Below are positions 61,407 through 64,000 of a stretch of DNA of 64,000 nucleotides, one piece after another (position 1 is the first letter of the stretch; each line of letters opens with the position of its first letter). The notes under the pieces are model-generated. The model had not been told where the DNA came from. It was given only the letters and a program-made list of their open reading frames with translations, and did no database searches. The position numbers were made by a program, and so were the translations under genes. This stretch comes from Paenibacillus elgii NBRC 100335 (GTDB taxonomy: Bacteria > Bacillota > Bacilli > Paenibacillales > NBRC-103111). The stretch is from contig NZ_BIMB01000001.1 of NCBI RefSeq assembly GCF_004000865.1, positions 1 to 64,000 of the forward strand, in the 5' to 3' direction.

Positions 61407-61589
61407 TTGAGCAATGGCGCATCGATATTGACGTTCATGATTATTTCGTTTTCGCTCGCGCTGATCTTAATCATGAAGAAAGATTCCCTTCCGGCGAACG
61501 TGAAACGGCCGCTGGCCATTTTGGCGCTGGTGATGGTATCGTTTTCGTTCGTGCTGATGATTTTTAGTTTTTTTTCCGGCGCGAAGTAA
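61407..61589 (+). CDS. small two-span membrane protein, 60 residues
   Basis: TTG 61407 follows AGAGGTGATAAG. The peptide is almost entirely two hydrophobic helices (ILTFMIISFSLALILIM and LAILALVMVSFSFVLMIFSFF) with a short basic loop (KKDSLPANVKRP) between. No family is recognised. It stands alone between the ThDP enzyme and pepF. Confidence 0.65.
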   Translation: MSNGASILTFMIISFSLALILIMKKDSLPANVKRPLAILALVMVSFSFVLMIFSFFSGAK

Positions 61590-61815
61590 GCCAATAGACT
61601 TCTTTCCTTGAATTCCCTATACTTATATTTAACCCGCGCTCCGGCCATACTAACTAGAGCTTTCCAACGGACCCATAAACAGCTTGGAGCGTGAGCGGGT
61701 AATGCGATTGTTACCGTTGCTGCTGTCGGGCGCGCTGCTCTCCGGTGTTGTGATCGGATCGGCGGCGGCTGCGAATCAAGCGGCTAAACCATTTCATTTG
61801 ACAAGGAGGGCTCCC

Positions 61816-63606
61816 ATGAATCAAGTACCGAAGCGGAGCGACGTTCCTGCGGATCACCGTTGGAACCTGGAAGACCTTTTTCCGAACCAGCAAGCCTGGG
61901 ACCAAGAGCATCAAGAAGTGAAAAACGCGCTGCAGGAAATCGGCCGTTTTCACGGCAAGCTGAACGACCCGGCGGCCATCAAGCAGTGCTTCGAGCTGGA
62001 GGATAAAATCTCCCTACATACCGAACGTCTGTATGTCTACGCCAACATGAAGCATCACGAGGACATGGCGGACCCTACATATCAGGCCTTATCCGATAAA
62101 TCGAAAAGATTAAGCGTCGAAGCCGGTGAAGCGACCTCGTTCATTTCCCCGGAAATTTTGAGCTTGTCGGACGATCAACTGCAGAAGCTGGTGAACGATC
62201 CCCAGCTCGCCTTTTACAAAAGGACGCTCGAAGAGCTGATCCGCGAGAAGCAGCACGTACTCAGCAAAGCGGAGGAGGCGCTGCTGGCCCAAGTCGGCAA
62301 CCTGTCGCAAGCGCCGAGCACGATTTACGGCATGATCAACAACGCGGATATCAAGTTCCCGAAGGTGAAAAACGAAAAAGGCGAAGAAGTCGAGCTCACG
62401 CACGGCCGCTACATCCAATTCCTTGAAAGCCGCAACCGCGACGTCCGCAAGCAAGCTTTCGAAGCGATGTATGCCACCTATGCCAAGCAAAAGAACACGA
62501 TCGCCTCGACGCTTGCCGCCAATGTGACGAAAAATATTTTTTATTCCAAGATTCGCAAGTACCCTTCCACGCTGGAAATGTCGCTGTTCGGGGACAACAT
62601 CAAGAAGGAAGTGTACACGAACCTGATCGACACGATTCACGAGTCGCTGCCGCTCATGCACCGCTACATGGAGCTGCGCCGCAAGCTGATGAAGGTCGAT
62701 AAGCTGCATATGTACGACCTGTTCGCTCCGCTGGTCGAAGAATACGACCTGGAGATTAACTACGAGGAAGCGAAGAAAACGGTCAAGGAAAGCTTGAAGC
62801 CGCTCGGCGAGGAGTATTTGAAGACCCTGCAAGATGGCTTCGAAGGCGGCTGGATCGACATCTACGAGAATGAAGGCAAGCGCAACGGTGCCTACAGCTG
62901 GGGAGCATTCGGCACCCATCCGTACGTGCTTCTGAATCACAAGGACAACCTGAACAGCATGTTCACGCTGACGCATGAGATGGGCCACGCGCTCCACTCC
63001 TACTTGTCGGACGCGAATCAGCCTTACCGCTACGCGCAGTATACGATTTTCCTCGCGGAAGTCGCATCCACGCTGAACGAAGCGCTGCTGATGGATTACC
63101 TGCTGAAGAAGTCGACGGACAAGAAAGAAAAAATGTACCTGCTCACCTACTACATGGACCAGTTCCGGACGACGGTATTCCGGCAAACCATGTTCGCCGA
63201 GTTCGAGAAAATCATTCACGAAAAAGCGGAGCAGGGCGAAACGCTTACCCCGCAGCTGCTGAGCCAAATCTACTATGATCTGAACGTGCAGTATTACGGC
63301 AAGGATATGGCGGTAGATCAGGACATCGAGATGGAATGGGCGCGCATCCCTCATTTCTACAACAGCTTTTACGTGTACAAATACGCCACCGGCTTCTCGG
63401 CAGCCACCAGCTTCGCGAAGCAGATTTTGGACGAGGGCCAGCCAGCCGTCGACCGCTATCTCGGCTTCTTGAAAAGCGGGAGCAGCGACTACTCCATCAA
63501 TATTTTGAGAAAGGCTGGCGTGGATATGTCGACGCCGGAACCGATCAAACAGGCGATGAGCGTATTCAAAGAGCTTCTGGAGCAAATGGAAGCGCTGGCG
63601 AAGTAA
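61816..63606 (+). CDS. pepF: oligoendopeptidase F
   Basis: The product is 596 residues from ATG 61816, which has a strong AAGGAGGG. It is an M3-family zinc peptidase that degrades oligopeptides in the cytoplasm. The active site is FTLTHEMGHALHSYLSD with the HExGH motif, and the second zinc-ligand helix is FLAEVASTLNEALLMDYLL. The frame continues upstream without a stop to an ATG at 61702 and beyond. Those residues encode a signal-peptide-like stretch (MRLLPLLLSGALLSGVVIGSAAAA), which could give a secreted second form; the ribosome binding site there is weaker. Length from 61816 is normal. Confidence 0.92.
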   Translation: MNQVPKRSDVPADHRWNLEDLFPNQQAWDQEHQEVKNALQEIGRFHGKLNDPAAIKQCFELEDKISLHTERLYVYANMKHHEDMADPTYQALSDKSKRLSVEAGEATSFISPEILSLSDDQLQKLVNDPQLAFYKRTLEELIREKQHVLSKAEEALLAQVGNLSQAPSTIYGMINNADIKFPKVKNEKGEEVELTHGRYIQFLESRNRDVRKQAFEAMYATYAKQKNTIASTLAANVTKNIFYSKIRKYPSTLEMSLFGDNIKKEVYTNLIDTIHESLPLMHRYMELRRKLMKVDKLHMYDLFAPLVEEYDLEINYEEAKKTVKESLKPLGEEYLKTLQDGFEGGWIDIYENEGKRNGAYSWGAFGTHPYVLLNHKDNLNSMFTLTHEMGHALHSYLSDANQPYRYAQYTIFLAEVASTLNEALLMDYLLKKSTDKKEKMYLLTYYMDQFRTTVFRQTMFAEFEKIIHEKAEQGETLTPQLLSQIYYDLNVQYYGKDMAVDQDIEMEWARIPHFYNSFYVYKYATGFSAATSFAKQILDEGQPAVDRYLGFLKSGSSDYSINILRKAGVDMSTPEPIKQAMSVFKELLEQMEALAK

Positions 63607-63618
63607 GCCGCCGACGCA

Positions 63619-63652
63619 GGCCGAGTCCGGTATTGCCCGGCTCGGCCTTTTT
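63619..63652 (+). terminator. pepF terminator
   Basis: GGCCGAG pairs with CTCGGCC, with an inner CCGG/CCGG contact, followed by TTTTT. Confidence 0.75.
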
Positions 63653-63687
63653 GCCCTTCATGCAGCAGTCAAAAGGAGACGATTTCG

Positions 63688-64000
63688 ATGAGAGCCCAAT
63701 GGATGTTGATTAGCACGTTGCTTTTTGCCCTTATTACCGCGGTATTCGCCGTTATTAATGTGGAGCCCGTCCGCGTCAATTTTTTGTTCACCCAGGCTGA
63801 CATCCCGCTCATTCTGGTCATTCTGGGATCTACCCTGCTCGGCGGCTTGATCGCCTTCCTGATCGGCTTGTTCCGTCAGATCAAGCTGCAGCGTACGATC
63901 AAGCAGCTTGAGAAACGGCTGAACGAGGCGCCCTCCGAGCAAGCTCTTGCCGTTACCGAAGACGCGGACAGTCGGTCGTTCCTTGCAGCGGATACGGACT
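63688..64000 (+). CDS. LapA-domain membrane protein, cut by window edge
   Basis: The gene starts at ATG 63688 behind AAAAGGAGAC and runs off the right edge; 104 residues are visible. The N-terminal part has two spans (LISTLLFALITAVFAVINV and LILVILGSTLLGGLIAFLIGLF) with VNFLFTQADIPL between, the LapA (DUF1049) plan. A coiled helix (RQIKLQRTIKQLEKRLNE) and an acidic tail follow. In Gram-negatives LapA helps lipopolysaccharide assembly; in Firmicutes its role is unknown. Confidence 0.85.
   Translation, partial: MRAQWMLISTLLFALITAVFAVINVEPVRVNFLFTQADIPLILVILGSTLLGGLIAFLIGLFRQIKLQRTIKQLEKRLNEAPSEQALAVTEDADSRSFLAADTD

Noticed and set aside
62110-63585. Open frame of 491 codons antisense to pepF
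   Set aside because: Shadow of pepF. It has no ribosome binding site and its sequence is rich in His, Arg, Leu and Val in the pattern expected from reversed codons.

Overview
The window is an ordinary chromosomal stretch of a spore-forming, low-to-moderate G+C Firmicute, most likely a member of the Paenibacillaceae. The reasons are strong GGAGG-type ribosome binding sites with frequent TTG and GTG starts, a Bacillus-type ferredoxin, a YjcZ-type sporulation peptide, YugP, YesL, YitT and YtpB-type genes, a Firmicute 6S RNA and a manganese yybP-ykoY riboswitch. I see no prophage, insertion sequence with a transposase, CRISPR array, tRNA or rRNA. Genes run off both ends: an RNA methyltransferase at the left and a LapA-like membrane protein at the right.

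Layout. 1-6.6 kb: rRNA m5C methyltransferase, a membrane-anchored propeller-like protein, a thioredoxin-like protein, a PAP2 phosphatase, then DUF309, a small alarmone synthetase and class 2 PyrD. 6.9-14.1 kb: an L,D-transpeptidase, then an apparent three-gene operon (CHASE2 adenylate cyclase, FecR-domain protein, NHL-repeat/stalk protein) closed by a terminator. 14.3-18.8 kb: ferredoxin, MobB, DNA polymerase IV, citramalate synthase, ResA/TlpA thioredoxin. 19-25.6 kb: MFS exporter, JAMM peptidase, the run amt - DUF294 nucleotidyltransferase - DnaQ exonuclease, a MerR regulator and a YugP protease. 25.7-31.6 kb: SgrR-type and LysR regulators, thiol peroxidase, GNAT, transaldolase/FSA with a cre box, and 6S RNA. 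31.6-40.6 kb: YesL, YjcZ peptide, CshA helicase, DUF4178/DUF4247, YitT, AraC with GH29 fucosidase, and an orphan tatA with two palindromes at its promoter. 40.7-49.5 kb: MFS, DUF4015 glycoside hydrolase, Ung, FMN reductase, secreted proteins, peroxiredoxin, PfkA and a YtpB terpene synthase cluster. 49.7-55.6 kb: a run of transporters (MATE-like, MFS, ABC ATPase/permease/adaptor). 55.7-64 kb: nitroreductase, cold-shock protein, methyltransferase, Mn riboswitch plus TerC, a ThDP enzyme, oligoendopeptidase F.

The most unusual signal is non-coding. Two intergenic elements of 114 and 111 bp, at 6719-6832 and 59367-59477, share one architecture: 15-bp perfectly paired terminal arms, a 14-nt conserved unpaired stretch, a second stem opening with CCGCCTTTGA, and an AT-rich apical loop. 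Their outer arms differ in sequence but stay perfectly paired, so the shape is kept while the bases change. Both lie between convergent genes. I recognise no named family. Other points worth a second look are the cyclase-FecR-NHL operon, the 6S-cre-fsa arrangement, the two palindromes around the tatA promoter, the structured region downstream of the cold-shock gene, and a possible secreted second form of PepF.
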